Of a stretch of DNA of 64,000 nucleotides, positions 1-9,186 are shown one piece after another. This stretch comes from Streptomyces sp. NBC_00663. GTDB taxonomy: Bacteria > Actinomycetota > Actinomycetes > Streptomycetales > Streptomycetaceae. Each line of letters starts with the position of its first letter. Within the stretch, counting starts at the first letter, position 1. Below the pieces are notes generated by a model that saw only the letters and a program-made list of their open reading frames with translations, was not told where the DNA came from and did not search any database. The DNA lies in contig NZ_CP109027.1 of the NCBI RefSeq assembly GCF_036226885.1, forward strand, positions 4,092,001-4,156,000, read 5' to 3'. The translations under genes were made by a program, and so were the position numbers.

Positions 1-10
1 AGGACATAGC

Positions 11-3000
11 GTGCGCCTGACTCTGACCGTCGTCGACCCGTTCGGTGGCGGCACCGCCGATGTCGTGCTCGATGCCGATCCCGAGTCCACCGTCGGGGAC
101 ATCGCGGAGGAACTCGCCAAGCAGGTCGGGGCCCACGGGGGCGCTCAGGTCATTCCGCTCGGGCTCCAGCAGCACCAGCTCCCCGCCAACAACGCCCCCC
201 TCGTCTACGTCGACGGGTACGGCGTCGATCCCTCCGCCACCGTCGTCAACTCCCCGCTGCGCGACGGCGCGGTCGTCTCCCTCCAGGACCCCGCCGGGTG
301 TCTGCCCGGCGAACCCACCGGCCTCGTCGAACTCCGCGTCGTCGGCGGCCCCGTCGCCGGGTTCGTGCACCGGCTCGGCGTGGGGCGGTACGACATCGGC
401 AGCGGGCCGGCCTCGTACATCCGTATCGACGACCCCGAACTCGACGCCCGCGCCCTCACCTTGTCGGTCGCCACCGACGGCACCTGCCAGGTCACCGTCC
501 ACACCAAGGCCGAGAACGACGACGACCCCGCCCCCGTCACCCTGGACGGCGAGGCCATCAAGGAGGAGGAAGGCAAAGAGAACAAGGGCGGCAAGACCGA
601 CTGGCCCCTCGGCGGCCATATCGCCGTCGGCAACACCCTTCTCGAACTCTCCCGTTACTCGCCGCCCAACGCCGCCCTCAAGTGGTCCGACGACGGCGTC
701 GGTCTCGACTACAACCGGCCCCCGCGCCTCCGGCCCCCGGACCGGCAGACCAAGTTCCGGCTGCCGTCCCCGCCCCGCGAGTACGAGGCCCGCCCGCTGC
801 CCTGGCTGATGGCGCTCACGCCCCTCGTCGGCGCCATCGTCTCCGTGCTGATCTTCCAGCGCTGGTACTACCTGATCATGGCGGGCCTCAGCCCCCTCCT
901 CCTCTTCGCCAACTACTTCAACGACAAGAAGCACGGCCGCAAGTCCCACGCCAAGCAGGTCAAGGAGTACGAGGAGCAGAAGGAGAAGGTCGAGAAGGAC
1001 GCCCAGGACGCCCTCGTCGCCGAGCGCACCGACCGGCGGCACGCCATTCCCGACCCCGCCACCGTCCTCTCCCTCGGCACCGGGCCCCGGACCAGACTCT
1101 GGGAGCGGCGCCGTACCGACCGCGACCATCTCCTCATCCGGGTCGGCACCGGGCAGATGGACTCGGAAGTCGTCCTCGACGACCCCGAGCAGCTCGACCA
1201 CAAGCGGCAGGTCACCTGGAAGATCGAGGACGCCCCCGTCGCCCTCTCCCTCCGGTCCCTCGGGGTCATCGGCATGGCCGGGCCCGGCGACTCCGCGCGC
1301 TCCATGGGGCGTTGGGCCGTCGCGCAGACCGCCGCGCTGCACAGCCCCATGGACGTGCAGTTCTACGTCCTGAGCGAGAACACCGCGCAGGAGTCCTGGG
1401 ACTGGACCCGCTGGCTCCCGCACGCCAAGCCCGGCTCCGGTCAGGACGTCAACGTCCTCATCGGCACCGACGCCGAGACCGTCGGCGCGCGCATCGGTGA
1501 GCTGACCCAGATCCTCGACGCCCGCAAGAAGGCCGCCGAGCAGAACAAGGGGCAGGGGACCGGCTTCAGCGACCCCGACATCGTCGTCGTATGGGACGGG
1601 TCGCGGCGGCTCCGGTCGCTGCCTGGCGTCGTCCGTATCCTCCGCGAAGGCCCCGCCGTCTCCATCTACGCCCTCTGCCTCGATGCCGAGGAGCGGTTCC
1701 TGCCGGGTGAGTGCCAGGCGTACGTCGTCGCCGAGCCGCCCGCTCAGGAGTACGACTACCTTCAGCAGGCCCAAGCCCAGGCCCAGCAGCAGGCCGCCGG
1801 GGGCTTCCCCTCCTTCCAGGCCTGGCACCACACCACCGAGGACCCCGGCCAGACCCAAGCCGCCGACAAGCTGCGGCTGCGCGTCGAGGAGGCCGGGGCC
1901 GAGCGGATCAAGGACGTGCGGCCGGACTTCGTGTCGGCGGCCTGGTGTCTGCGGCTCGCCCGCTCCCTCTCTCCGCTCCGGGACATCAGTGGGGAGACCG
2001 AGGACTCCGCCCTTCCCTCCGCCTCGCGGCTGCTTGACGTCCTTCAGCTCGAACCGCCCACCAGCGATGCCATCGTGGCGCGTTGGCGGATGGGCGGGCA
2101 GTCGACGATGGCCGTGATCGGTGAGTCGTACGACGGGCCCTTCGGCATCGACATCCGCAAGGACGGTCCGCACGGTCTCATCGCCGGTACCACCGGTTCC
2201 GGTAAGTCCGAGCTGTTGCAGACCATCGTGGCCGCGCTGGCCGTCGCCAACACGCCCGAGAACATGACGTTCGTGCTCGTCGACTACAAGGGCGGCGCGG
2301 CGTTCAAGGACTGTGTCCATCTCCCGCACACCGTCGGCATGGTGACCGACCTCGACGCCCATCTGGTGGAACGGGCCCTGGAGTCCCTCGGCGCCGAGCT
2401 GCACCGGCGCGAGCACATCCTCGCCGCCGCCGACGCCAAGGACATCGAGGACTATCAGGACCTGGTGCGGAGGGATCCGTCGCACGCGCCCGTGCCCCGA
2501 CTCCTCATCGTCATCGACGAGTTCGCGTCGATGGTGCGTGACCTGCCGGACTTCGTCACGGGTCTCGTCAACATCGCTCAGCGAGGCCGTTCCCTCGGCA
2601 TTCACCTCCTTCTCGCCACCCAGCGGCCCTCCGGTGTCGTGTCTCCCGAGATCCGCGCCAACACCAACCTCCGTATCGCGCTGCGCGTGACCGACGGCGG
2701 TGAGTCGTCCGACGTCATCGACTCCCCCGAGGCCGGGCACATCAGCAAGAGCACACCGGGTCGGGCGTACGTCCGCCTCGGGCATGCCTCGCTGGTGCCC
2801 TTCCAGTCGGGGCGTGTGGGTGGGCGGCGGCCGGGTGCCGCCGATCCGGCGGTGCTGATGCCGTGGGTCGGCCCCCTGTCCTGGGAGGACCTGGGCCGCG
2901 CCGCGCTCGTCAAGCCCAAGGCCGAGTCCCGTGAGGACGAGGAGATCACCGACCTCAAGGTCCTCGTCGACACCATCCGGGACGCCAACCGCTCGCTCGG

Positions 3001-4618
3001 CATCCCGCCGCAGCACAGCCCCTGGCTGCCGGCGCTCGACGAGATGCTGCTGCTCGACGACATCCAGGTGCCCGCGTTCTCCGGCGGCCCCGGCAAGCTG
3101 GCGCCCGCGCCGTACGGTGTCGAGGACCTGCCGGCCCTCCAGGCGCGCCGCCCCGTCTCCGTCGACTTCGCCTCCTTCGGGCATCTGATGATCGGCGGTG
3201 CGCCGCGCAGCGGTCGTTCGCAGGTGCTGCGGACGCTCGCGGGCTCGATCGCGCGCACGCACTCCGTGGCCGATGTGCACATGTACGGCATCGACTGCGG
3301 CAACGGCGCGCTCAACGCGCTGACCCGGCTGCCGCATGTGGGCGCGGTCGTCGGGCGTAACCAGACCGAGCGGGTCGTACGGCTCGTCAACCGCCTCAAG
3401 GGCGAGATGGACCGGCGCCAGAACCTCCTTGCCGACAAGGGGTTCGCGGACATCGGCGAGCAGCGGGCCTCGGTCGCCGAGGACGAGCGGCTGCCGCACA
3501 TCGTGGTGCTCCTGGACCGCTGGGAGGGCTGGGTGCCCACGCTCGGCGAGGTCGACCACGGGTCGCTGACCGACGAGTTGCAGACGATGATGCGCGAGGG
3601 TGCCTCCGTCGGTATCCACCTGGTCCTCACCGGTGACCGCACGCTGCTGGTCGGCCGGATCGCGACCCTGACGGAGGACAAGTACGGTCTGCGGCTCGCC
3701 GACCGCAGCGACTTCTCGGCGCTCGGCATCCCGGCCCGCAAGGTGCCGGAGGAGATTCCGCCGGGCCGTGGTTACCGCAACGAGTTCGGTACGGAGACCC
3801 AGTTCGCGCTGCTCTCCGAGGACACGACCGGTCAGGGCCAGGCCGCCGCGCTGGCGGCCATCGGCGAGGCGGCCGCCGCGCGCGACGCCGCCGTCCCGCG
3901 CACGCACCGCCCCTTCCGCGTGGACAGCCTGCCGAGCCGGGTCTCCTTCCCGGAGGCCTGGGAGATGCGCGACCCGGACGCGTCCCGCGCCAAGCTGTGG
4001 GGTCTGGTCGGCATCGGCGGCGACGAGATCGTCGGCTTCGGTCCGGACCTGGCGCAGGGTGTGCCGACGTTCGTGGTCGCGGGCCCGGCCAAGTCCGGCC
4101 GCTCGACGGTCCTGATGAACTTCGCGCAGTCGTACCTGACTCAGGGCGTACGACTGGTGATCGCCGCCCCCCGCCAGTCCCCGCTCCGTCAACTCGACGG
4201 AACTGACGGCGTGTTGAAGGTCTTCACCGGTGACGACATCGACGAGGACGAGTTCGAGGAGCTCATGGACGAGGCGAGCCCGGAGGAGCCGATCGTCGTT
4301 CTCGTCGACGACGGCGAGATCCTCGAGGACTGCGACGCCGCGAGCCAGTTCAAGAAGCTCGTCTCGCGCGGCGCCGAGCGCGGCCTCGCCATGGTCATCG
4401 CCGGTGACGAGGAGGACGTCTGCTCCGGCTTCTCCGGCTGGCAGGTCGACGCCAAGAAGGCCCGCCGCGGCATCCTCCTCTCCCCCCAGGAGACCTCCTC
4501 CGGCGACCTCATCGGCGTCCGCCTCAACCGCGGGCTGGTCGGCGGCCAGATCACCCCGGGCAAGGGCATGCTCCACCTCGGCGACGGGGAGCTGCGGACG
4601 GTGGTCGTGCCGGGGTGA
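11..4618 (+). CDS. EssC/EccC-type FtsK/SpoIIIE ATPase of a type VII secretion system, FHA-like N-terminus
   Basis: Membrane-anchored motor ATPase of about 1535 residues, expected to drive export of WXG100-type substrates. An FHA-like region lies at about residues 90-215. Two hydrophobic segments follow at about 265-310. Three FtsK/SpoIIIE modules come next: the first has a canonical Walker A (GTTGSGKS, about 726-733) and Walker B (LLIVIDEF, about 831), while the second (GGAPRSGRS, about 1062) and third (GPAKSGRS, about 1357) have Arg in place of the Walker Lys. One active plus two degenerate modules is the known EccC/EssC pattern. An FHA-bearing N-terminus is the Firmicute EssC form. The start is GTG with AGGA at 2-5. 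No WXG100 or EccB/D/E gene is visible, as they may lie upstream of the window. Confidence 0.9.
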   Translation: MRLTLTVVDPFGGGTADVVLDADPESTVGDIAEELAKQVGAHGGAQVIPLGLQQHQLPANNAPLVYVDGYGVDPSATVVNSPLRDGAVVSLQDPAGCLPGEPTGLVELRVVGGPVAGFVHRLGVGRYDIGSGPASYIRIDDPELDARALTLSVATDGTCQVTVHTKAENDDDPAPVTLDGEAIKEEEGKENKGGKTDWPLGGHIAVGNTLLELSRYSPPNAALKWSDDGVGLDYNRPPRLRPPDRQTKFRLPSPPREYEARPLPWLMALTPLVGAIVSVLIFQRWYYLIMAGLSPLLLFANYFNDKKHGRKSHAKQVKEYEEQKEKVEKDAQDALVAERTDRRHAIPDPATVLSLGTGPRTRLWERRRTDRDHLLIRVGTGQMDSEVVLDDPEQLDHKRQVTWKIEDAPVALSLRSLGVIGMAGPGDSARSMGRWAVAQTAALHSPMDVQFYVLSENTAQESWDWTRWLPHAKPGSGQDVNVLIGTDAETVGARIGELTQILDARKKAAEQNKGQGTGFSDPDIVVVWDGSRRLRSLPGVVRILREGPAVSIYALCLDAEERFLPGECQAYVVAEPPAQEYDYLQQAQAQAQQQAAGGFPSFQAWHHTTEDPGQTQAADKLRLRVEEAGAERIKDVRPDFVSAAWCLRLARSLSPLRDISGETEDSALPSASRLLDVLQLEPPTSDAIVARWRMGGQSTMAVIGESYDGPFGIDIRKDGPHGLIAGTTGSGKSELLQTIVAALAVANTPENMTFVLVDYKGGAAFKDCVHLPHTVGMVTDLDAHLVERALESLGAELHRREHILAAADAKDIEDYQDLVRRDPSHAPVPRLLIVIDEFASMVRDLPDFVTGLVNIAQRGRSLGIHLLLATQRPSGVVSPEIRANTNLRIALRVTDGGESSDVIDSPEAGHISKSTPGRAYVRLGHASLVPFQSGRVGGRRPGAADPAVLMPWVGPLSWEDLGRAALVKPKAESREDEEITDLKVLVDTIRDANRSLGIPPQHSPWLPALDEMLLLDDIQVPAFSGGPGKLAPAPYGVEDLPALQARRPVSVDFASFGHLMIGGAPRSGRSQVLRTLAGSIARTHSVADVHMYGIDCGNGALNALTRLPHVGAVVGRNQTERVVRLVNRLKGEMDRRQNLLADKGFADIGEQRASVAEDERLPHIVVLLDRWEGWVPTLGEVDHGSLTDELQTMMREGASVGIHLVLTGDRTLLVGRIATLTEDKYGLRLADRSDFSALGIPARKVPEEIPPGRGYRNEFGTETQFALLSEDTTGQGQAAALAAIGEAAAARDAAVPRTHRPFRVDSLPSRVSFPEAWEMRDPDASRAKLWGLVGIGGDEIVGFGPDLAQGVPTFVVAGPAKSGRSTVLMNFAQSYLTQGVRLVIAAPRQSPLRQLDGTDGVLKVFTGDDIDEDEFEELMDEASPEEPIVVLVDDGEILEDCDAASQFKKLVSRGAERGLAMVIAGDEEDVCSGFSGWQVDAKKARRGILLSPQETSSGDLIGVRLNRGLVGGQITPGKGMLHLGDGELRTVVVPG

Positions 4619-5244
4619 GCAGCGGTTCGGCCAGGCCGAAGCGGCGGAAGGCGGCAGGGGCGGCGCTGCGGTACGAGCACGTGCCGGGCCGCCCGTCGTC
4701 CGGGGCGGGCAAGCGGAGGACCACCGTCGGGGACCGGGTGTTCGGCTGCCTGGTGCTGCCCGTCTTCGTCGCCCTCATCATGCCGCTGGTCTTCTTCGAC
4801 ATGTACTGGAGCCACGACGTATGGGGTGACCTCGCCCCTGCCTGGCCCGGCGGGACCTACGCGTTCGCGGCCACCGTCGGTGCGGTGGCGCCCTTGGCCT
4901 TCCTCGCCTGGGCGGCACCGCTCACCCGGATGGAGTGGAAGAAGAGCAAGCAGCGGTCGCTGTCCTGGGCCGCTGCCTCCCTTCCCGGCCTCGCGGCGTG
5001 CTACCTGATCGCGGGGGTGATCCACGGCGCCTGGCGTCCCAAGCGGAGCCGACGGCACGGCGACTGCTACACCGAGGGCGGCCCTTGCCGGCTGCACGAG
5101 CAGCATCCCGAGGCGGGGCTGGTGGGCCTTGTCGCCACGGTCGCCGTGCTCGCGCTCCTGATCACGCTGTTCGTGAAGTACGGCATCAAGCGCTCGGCGA
5201 GCCCCGAGGAGTCGCCCGACTCCCCCACGCCCTCCACTACTTGA
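4615..5244 (+). CDS. Four-helix integral membrane protein, unknown function
   Basis: Protein of 209 residues whose GTG start overlaps the stop of the secretion ATPase gene by 4 bases, so the two are probably translationally coupled. After a basic N-terminus of about 40 residues there are about four hydrophobic segments (near residues 42-62, 80-103, 118-138 and 160-180). A short Cys-containing loop (CYTEGGPC) sits between the last two. No family is recognised. The coupling suggests a membrane role connected with the type VII ATPase, which is inference only. Its 3' end overlaps the convergent kinase gene by 8 bases. Confidence 0.75.
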   Translation: MSSGSARPKRRKAAGAALRYEHVPGRPSSGAGKRRTTVGDRVFGCLVLPVFVALIMPLVFFDMYWSHDVWGDLAPAWPGGTYAFAATVGAVAPLAFLAWAAPLTRMEWKKSKQRSLSWAAASLPGLAACYLIAGVIHGAWRPKRSRRHGDCYTEGGPCRLHEQHPEAGLVGLVATVAVLALLITLFVKYGIKRSASPEESPDSPTPSTT

Positions 5245-7054
5245 CCTTCGACAGCCGCGCCTCGGGATTCCCCTCCGCCTCGCTCTCCGAGACGTACTTC
5301 AGATCGTCGCCGACCGGGATCAGCCGGACCGTGTGGGCGGCCGGGTTGCAGCCCTCGTGGTTGGACTTCGCGCCGACGGAGGTAGCGATCAGCTCCGTCT
5401 TCGTGACCTGCTTCAGGGTCAGTACGTCGTTGCAGACGCCGCCGAGGATGTCGGTCTGCTTGAGCTTGCCCAACTGCTCACCCACGGCCACCTCTTTGAC
5501 CGTCAGCCGGAAGGTGCCCATCGGGATGCCGGAGCCGGTGGCCTGGCCCTCCCAGGTGCCGAGGTAGCGGTCGGGGACGCCCCCGGGGGCCGTGTCCTCC
5601 GCGCCGCTGCTCTCGCCCGGCGCCGAACTCGCCGTCTGCTGCGGCGAATACGCGTCGGAGCTGCCGGCGTTGGTGTCCTTGTCGTCCTTGGGCAGCAGGT
5701 CGAACAGGAACACCGACCCCACCGTCACCGCCGCCAACGCTCCGGCGACCGCGAGCGCCACCGTGCAGCTGAGCCGACGCCCGCGCCCGCCCGCGCCCGG
5801 CACGGAGGTCGCCGCCACGGAGACGGAGAGCTTGCCGGGATGGTCGCGAGGGACGTCCGTGTCGGACAGCACCGGCACCGCATCACGCGGTTCGGGCACC
5901 ACCGGTACGACGGGCGCCGCGACCGGCATGACCGGCGGCGGTCCAAACTCCCCCACGGTCGGCAGCACCGCAGGCGCCCCCACCACAGGACTGCTGAACC
6001 CCACCACCCCCGAAGCAGCGACCCCCGAGACCGCGCCTCCCGAGACCGCGTCCCCCGAAGCCGCACCCCCCGAGACCGCGCCCCCTGAACCACCGACCCC
6101 AGAAGCCCCCGAGGCACCCGAAGTCCCCAAGGCCCCCGAATCCCCCGAACTCCCCCCACCCACCTCCAGATTCAGCAACTGCACCGCGCTCCGGCTCACC
6201 CGCTCCACCAACGCCCCCGGCAGCCACCCACCCGCCACCAGCCGCGCCGCGCCCTCCGGAGCGAGCCGTCGGGCCACCTCGCCCGGGCTCGGCCGTGCCC
6301 CCGGCTCCTTGGCCAGGCACTCCGCCACCAGCTCCCGCAAGTCGCCGCCCAGCAGCCCGAGTTCGGGCTCCTCGTGGACGACCTTGTACAGGAGGGCGGC
6401 CGACGAGTCGCCGGGGAAGGGTGACTCCCCGTTCGCCGCGTACGCCAGCACCGCGCCCAGCGAGAAGACGTCCGCCGCCCCCGAGACGACCTTGCCCAGG
6501 ATCTGCTCCGGGGACATGTATCCCGGCGAGCCGATGGAGACGCCGGTCGACGTCAGGGAGGCCGTGCCGTCCGTGGCGCGCGCGATGCCGAAGTCGATGA
6601 GGAGCGGGCCGTCCAGGGTCAGCAGCACGTTGGACGGCTTCACGTCCCGGTGGACGAGGCCCAGTTGGTGCACGGCGGCCAGCGCCTCCGCGAGCCCCGC
6701 CCCCAGCGCCCGTACCGAAGGCGCGGGCAGCGGACCGTCGTCGGCGACCGCCGCCGTCAGGGACGGGCCCGCCGCGTAGGCCGTGGCCACCCACGGCACG
6801 GCCGCGTCCGGGTCGGCGTCCAGTACGGGAGCCGTCCACGCGCCGCCCACCCGCCGCGCCGCCTCGACCTCGCGGCGGAAGCGGGCGCGGAACTCCTCGT
6901 CGAGCGCGAAGTGCGGGTGCACGACCTTGACGGCGACCGTACGGCCGCCGGTGTTGCGTCCCAGATAGACCCGGCCCATCCCGCCGGAGCCCAGCCGGCC
7001 GAGCAGCCGGTAGGGCCCGACGGCGGTCGGCTCATCGACTCCGAGTGGCTGCAT
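5237..7054 (-). CDS. Transmembrane Ser/Thr protein kinase (PknB-like)
   Basis: Receptor-type Hanks kinase of 605 residues. The N-terminal kinase domain shows the glycine loop (LGSGGMG, 21-27), the ATP-binding Lys in AVK (43), the catalytic HRDVKPSN loop (Asp 137), DFG (154-156) and SPGYMSPEQ. A Gly/Ala/Ser/Val low-complexity linker and a Pro/Val-rich stretch follow, then one membrane helix near 430-455 and an extracellular domain of about 150 residues with no PASTA repeats. ATG 7054 is preferred over GTG 7063 because GGGAGG lies 9 bases upstream of the ATG and abuts the GTG. It faces the FHA-bearing type VII ATPase gene, so a kinase/FHA pairing is possible but unproven. Confidence 0.92.
   Translation of the reverse strand: MQPLGVDEPTAVGPYRLLGRLGSGGMGRVYLGRNTGGRTVAVKVVHPHFALDEEFRARFRREVEAARRVGGAWTAPVLDADPDAAVPWVATAYAAGPSLTAAVADDGPLPAPSVRALGAGLAEALAAVHQLGLVHRDVKPSNVLLTLDGPLLIDFGIARATDGTASLTSTGVSIGSPGYMSPEQILGKVVSGAADVFSLGAVLAYAANGESPFPGDSSAALLYKVVHEEPELGLLGGDLRELVAECLAKEPGARPSPGEVARRLAPEGAARLVAGGWLPGALVERVSRSAVQLLNLEVGGGSSGDSGALGTSGASGASGVGGSGGAVSGGAASGDAVSGGAVSGVAASGVVGFSSPVVGAPAVLPTVGEFGPPPVMPVAAPVVPVVPEPRDAVPVLSDTDVPRDHPGKLSVSVAATSVPGAGGRGRRLSCTVALAVAGALAAVTVGSVFLFDLLPKDDKDTNAGSSDAYSPQQTASSAPGESSGAEDTAPGGVPDRYLGTWEGQATGSGIPMGTFRLTVKEVAVGEQLGKLKQTDILGGVCNDVLTLKQVTKTELIATSVGAKSNHEGCNPAAHTVRLIPVGDDLKYVSESEAEGNPEARLSKVK
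6005..6160 (-). repeat. Degenerate codon-level repeats in kinase linker
   Basis: Short imperfect units around CCCCCGA(G/A) recur and encode the SGGAVSGGAASG-like linker of the kinase. This is coding low complexity that sets the distance between kinase domain and membrane helix. Its length is likely to vary between strains. Confidence 0.6.
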
Positions 7055-7129
7055 GACGCCCACCCTCCCCCGTGCGGCCGTCCGGACCCCGTCCGACTCG
7101 GCCGGGACCCCGTAAGACTCAGATGCAGA

Positions 7130-7978
7130 TTACGGCTGAAGCAGTTCCACCTTCACGTCCGCCGGGAATCCCGTCGTCGGCCCGACCCGGCGGGCGAACT
7201 CCGCGACCGCCTCCAGCTGCGGGCCGCCGAACCGGAAGTCGAGGGTGGTGAAGTACTGCTCCAGGACCTGCTCGTCGAAGGACTCCCAGCGGGCGGCCTG
7301 CTCGGCGACCTTGCCGACCTCGTCGAGGGAGAGGTTCCGGGAGGCGAGGAAGGCCTCGTGGACCCGGCGGGTGATCACCGGCTCGCGCTCCAGGTAGTCC
7401 CGGCGGGCCGCCCAGACGGCGAAGACGAAGGGCAGGCCGGTCCACTCCTTCCACAGCGCGCCGAGGTCGTGGACCTCCAGGCCGTACTTCGGCCCGTCGA
7501 GCAGGTTGGCCCGCAGCGCCGCGTCGCCGATGAGCACCGCCGCCTCCGCCTCCTGCATCATCAGGCTGAGGTCGGGCGGGCAGGTGTAGTAGTCGGGCTG
7601 GACGCCGTACCGCTCGGACAGCAGAAGCTGCGCGAGGCGTACAGACGTTCGAGAGGTCGAGCCGAGGGCGACGCGCGCGCCGTCCAGCTCGTCCAGCGGG
7701 GCCTGCGAGACGATCACGCAGGACATCACCGGGCCGTCGCAGCCGACCGCGATGTCGGGGAAGGCGACGAGGTCGTCGGCGTTGCGCAGGAACTCGACGA
7801 GGGTGATGGGGCCGATGTCGAGGTCGCCCTGCACGAGCTTCTCGCTGAGCTTCTCCGGGGTGTCCTTCGTGAGCTCGAAGTCGAGGAGCGTGCCCGTTCT
7901 CGCGAGCCCCCAGTACAGGGGCAGGCAGTTCAGGAACTGGATGTGGCCGACGCGCGGCCGGGTGCGGTAATTGTCCAC
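7130..7978 (-). CDS. mqnA: Chorismate dehydratase MqnA, menaquinone (futalosine) pathway
   Basis: MqnA converts chorismate to 3-enolpyruvylbenzoate, the first committed step of the futalosine route to menaquinone. The 282-residue protein has the periplasmic-binding-protein-like fold signatures of the MqnA/MqnD family, with VGHIQFLNCLPLYWGL at the N-terminus and a central segment GSTSRTSVRLAQLLL. Its length is normal for the family. The GTG start is 6 bases after a TAGCCT -10-like box (complement of 7984-7989), which would allow a leaderless message. It lies apart from mqnE, about 19 kb away in this window, as is usual in Streptomyces. Confidence 0.9.
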   Translation of the reverse strand: MDNYRTRPRVGHIQFLNCLPLYWGLARTGTLLDFELTKDTPEKLSEKLVQGDLDIGPITLVEFLRNADDLVAFPDIAVGCDGPVMSCVIVSQAPLDELDGARVALGSTSRTSVRLAQLLLSERYGVQPDYYTCPPDLSLMMQEAEAAVLIGDAALRANLLDGPKYGLEVHDLGALWKEWTGLPFVFAVWAARRDYLEREPVITRRVHEAFLASRNLSLDEVGKVAEQAARWESFDEQVLEQYFTTLDFRFGGPQLEAVAEFARRVGPTTGFPADVKVELLQP

Positions 7979-8080
7979 ATCGTGAGGCTAGACCCTGGCC
8001 GCTGACATACGATTGCCGCCCCCGCCGTCAACCCGACACGAGCGAGATCAAACATCCGGGTGACGTGATCTTGACCTCTA

Positions 8081-8108
8081 TTGCTTTCGGCTGCCCACAT
8101 GCTAGGCT
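8081..8108 (+). promoter_or_regulatory. Candidate promoter of the cold-shock gene
   Basis: TTGCTT (8081-8086), 16 bases, then TAGGCT (8103-8108) resembles a housekeeping (HrdB-type) promoter. Transcription from about 8115 would give a leader of about 150 bases, typical of cold-shock mRNAs. An upstream TTGACC at 8071 is too far from the -10 to be the partner. The call rests on pattern only. Confidence 0.5.
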
Positions 8109-8143
8109 CGCCGCAAGTTGCAGTTTGGTTTCCCTTGCAGTAC

Positions 8144-8174
8144 AGAGCCTGCGGAGCATGTAACCGCAGGCTCT
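8144..8174 (+). promoter_or_regulatory. Strong hairpin in the cold-shock gene leader
   Basis: AGAGCCTGCGG (8144-8154) and CCGCAGGCTCT (8164-8174) form a perfect 11-bp stem with a 9-base loop, followed by a T-rich stretch (GTCGTTTTC). It is 90 bases upstream of the start codon. It could act as an attenuator, an RNA thermosensor or an mRNA stabiliser. Confidence 0.6.
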
Positions 8175-8264
8175 AGTCGTTTTCAGACGTATGCAGTTGT
8201 GCAGCACTGTTTTCACAATCGCAGGTTCTGGAGCAGGGCAACCCTTTGGGCCCAAGGAGGGCTT

Positions 8265-8468
8265 ATGGCTACCGGAACCGTGAAGTGGTTCAACGCCGAA
8301 AAGGGCTTTGGCTTCATTGCCCAGGAGGGTGGCGGCCCGGACGTGTTCGTCCACTACTCCGCCATCAACGCGAACGGCTTCCGTTCGCTGGAGGAGAACC
8401 AGCAGGTCTCCTTCGACGTGACCCAGGGCCCGAAGGGCCCGCAGGCGGAGAACGTCACCCCCGTCTGA
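8265..8468 (+). CDS. Cold-shock protein, CspA/SC7.0 family
   Basis: Small nucleic-acid chaperone of 67 residues consisting of one cold-shock domain. It carries the RNA-binding motifs KGFGFI (RNP1) and VFVHYS (RNP2) and starts MATGTVKWFNAEKG, as is standard for this family. The ATG is chosen because AAGGAGG lies about 6 bases upstream and earlier in-frame codons fall in the structured leader. It is likely to melt RNA structure during cold or other stress. It is monocistronic, with its own promoter, long leader and terminator. Confidence 0.95.
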   Translation: MATGTVKWFNAEKGFGFIAQEGGGPDVFVHYSAINANGFRSLEENQQVSFDVTQGPKGPQAENVTPV

Positions 8469-8509
8469 GACTCCTGAGTCTCTGATCCGGACCTGAGTGC
8501 AGTACCCAA

Positions 8510-8540
8510 GGAGCCCCGCGCCGCAAGGTGACGGGGCTCC
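8510..8540 (+). terminator. Stem-loop terminator after the cold-shock gene
   Basis: GGAGCCCCG (8510-8518) and CGGGGCTCC (8532-8540) make a perfect 9-bp GC-rich stem with a 13-base loop. No long T-run follows, which is common for Streptomyces terminators. It lies between the convergent cold-shock and XRE-cupin genes and could serve both. Confidence 0.7.
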
Positions 8541-8559
8541 TGCCTTTCCCCGCACGGGC

Positions 8560-9117
8560 CTAGATGTGCTGCATGACCAGCACGAACGTCGTCCCGGGGG
8601 CGAGCGCCTCGTACGAATGCGGCACATCGCCGCGATACGCCATGTAGTCCCCCGGCGCCAGCTCGACCTCCTCGCCCACCGGCCCCGCCCTGACCTTCCC
8701 CGTGCTCACGATCAGATGCTCGTACGTGCCCGGAATGTGCGGCTCCGATGTCCGGGCCGCGCCCGGTTCCGCACTGATGCGGTAGATGTCCCGCCGCGCC
8801 CCGGGCGGGCTGGAGGACAGCAGCGTGCCGACGTAGTTCGCCTGCTCGGACGCCACCGAGGGCCCCTGCCCCGCCCTGATCACCTGCACGGGCGGCGCCG
8901 GCGGCTCCACCAGCGCGCTGAACGGCACCCCCAGCGCCACCGCCAGCGCCCACAGCGTCTCCACGCTCGGATTCCCGCCGCCCGCCTCCAGCTGGGACAG
9001 CGTGGACTTCGCGATCCCGGCCCGCTTGGCGAGCTCCGAGAGCGACAACCCCGTACGTGTGCGCTCGCGACGCAGCGAGGCGGCGATCCACTCCAGCGGA
9101 AGACGACTGTCGGGCAT
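8560..9117 (-). CDS. XRE-family regulator with C-terminal cupin domain
   Basis: A 185-residue transcription factor. The helix-turn-helix (residues about 10-65, SLSELAKRAGIAKSTLSQLEAG) is followed by a small cupin sensor domain (about 105-180, GTYEHLIVSTGKV and LAPGDYMAYRGDVPHSYEAL). Such XRE-cupin proteins usually sense a small metabolite and control an adjacent transporter. It is divergent from the azlCD-like exporter genes 69 bases away, which fits control of amino acid export. ATG 9117 has GGAG 9 bases upstream; ATG 9132 is an alternative with a poorer site. Confidence 0.88.
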   Translation of the reverse strand: MPDSRLPLEWIAASLRRERTRTGLSLSELAKRAGIAKSTLSQLEAGGGNPSVETLWALAVALGVPFSALVEPPAPPVQVIRAGQGPSVASEQANYVGTLLSSSPPGARRDIYRISAEPGAARTSEPHIPGTYEHLIVSTGKVRAGPVGEEVELAPGDYMAYRGDVPHSYEALAPGTTFVLVMQHI

Positions 9118-9186
9118 GTTCGTTCGCTCCATCGGTACGACTGTTCGCCTTGACGAACGCGACTCTTCCTGTTCATTGTAGAGAAC

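Noticed and set aside
205..636. Long open frames on the opposite strand inside the secretion ATPase gene, and similar antisense frames across the window
   Set aside because: High-GC Streptomyces DNA leaves antisense and shifted frames open. These are Arg/Pro/Ser-rich, lack domains and fall wholly within well-supported genes.
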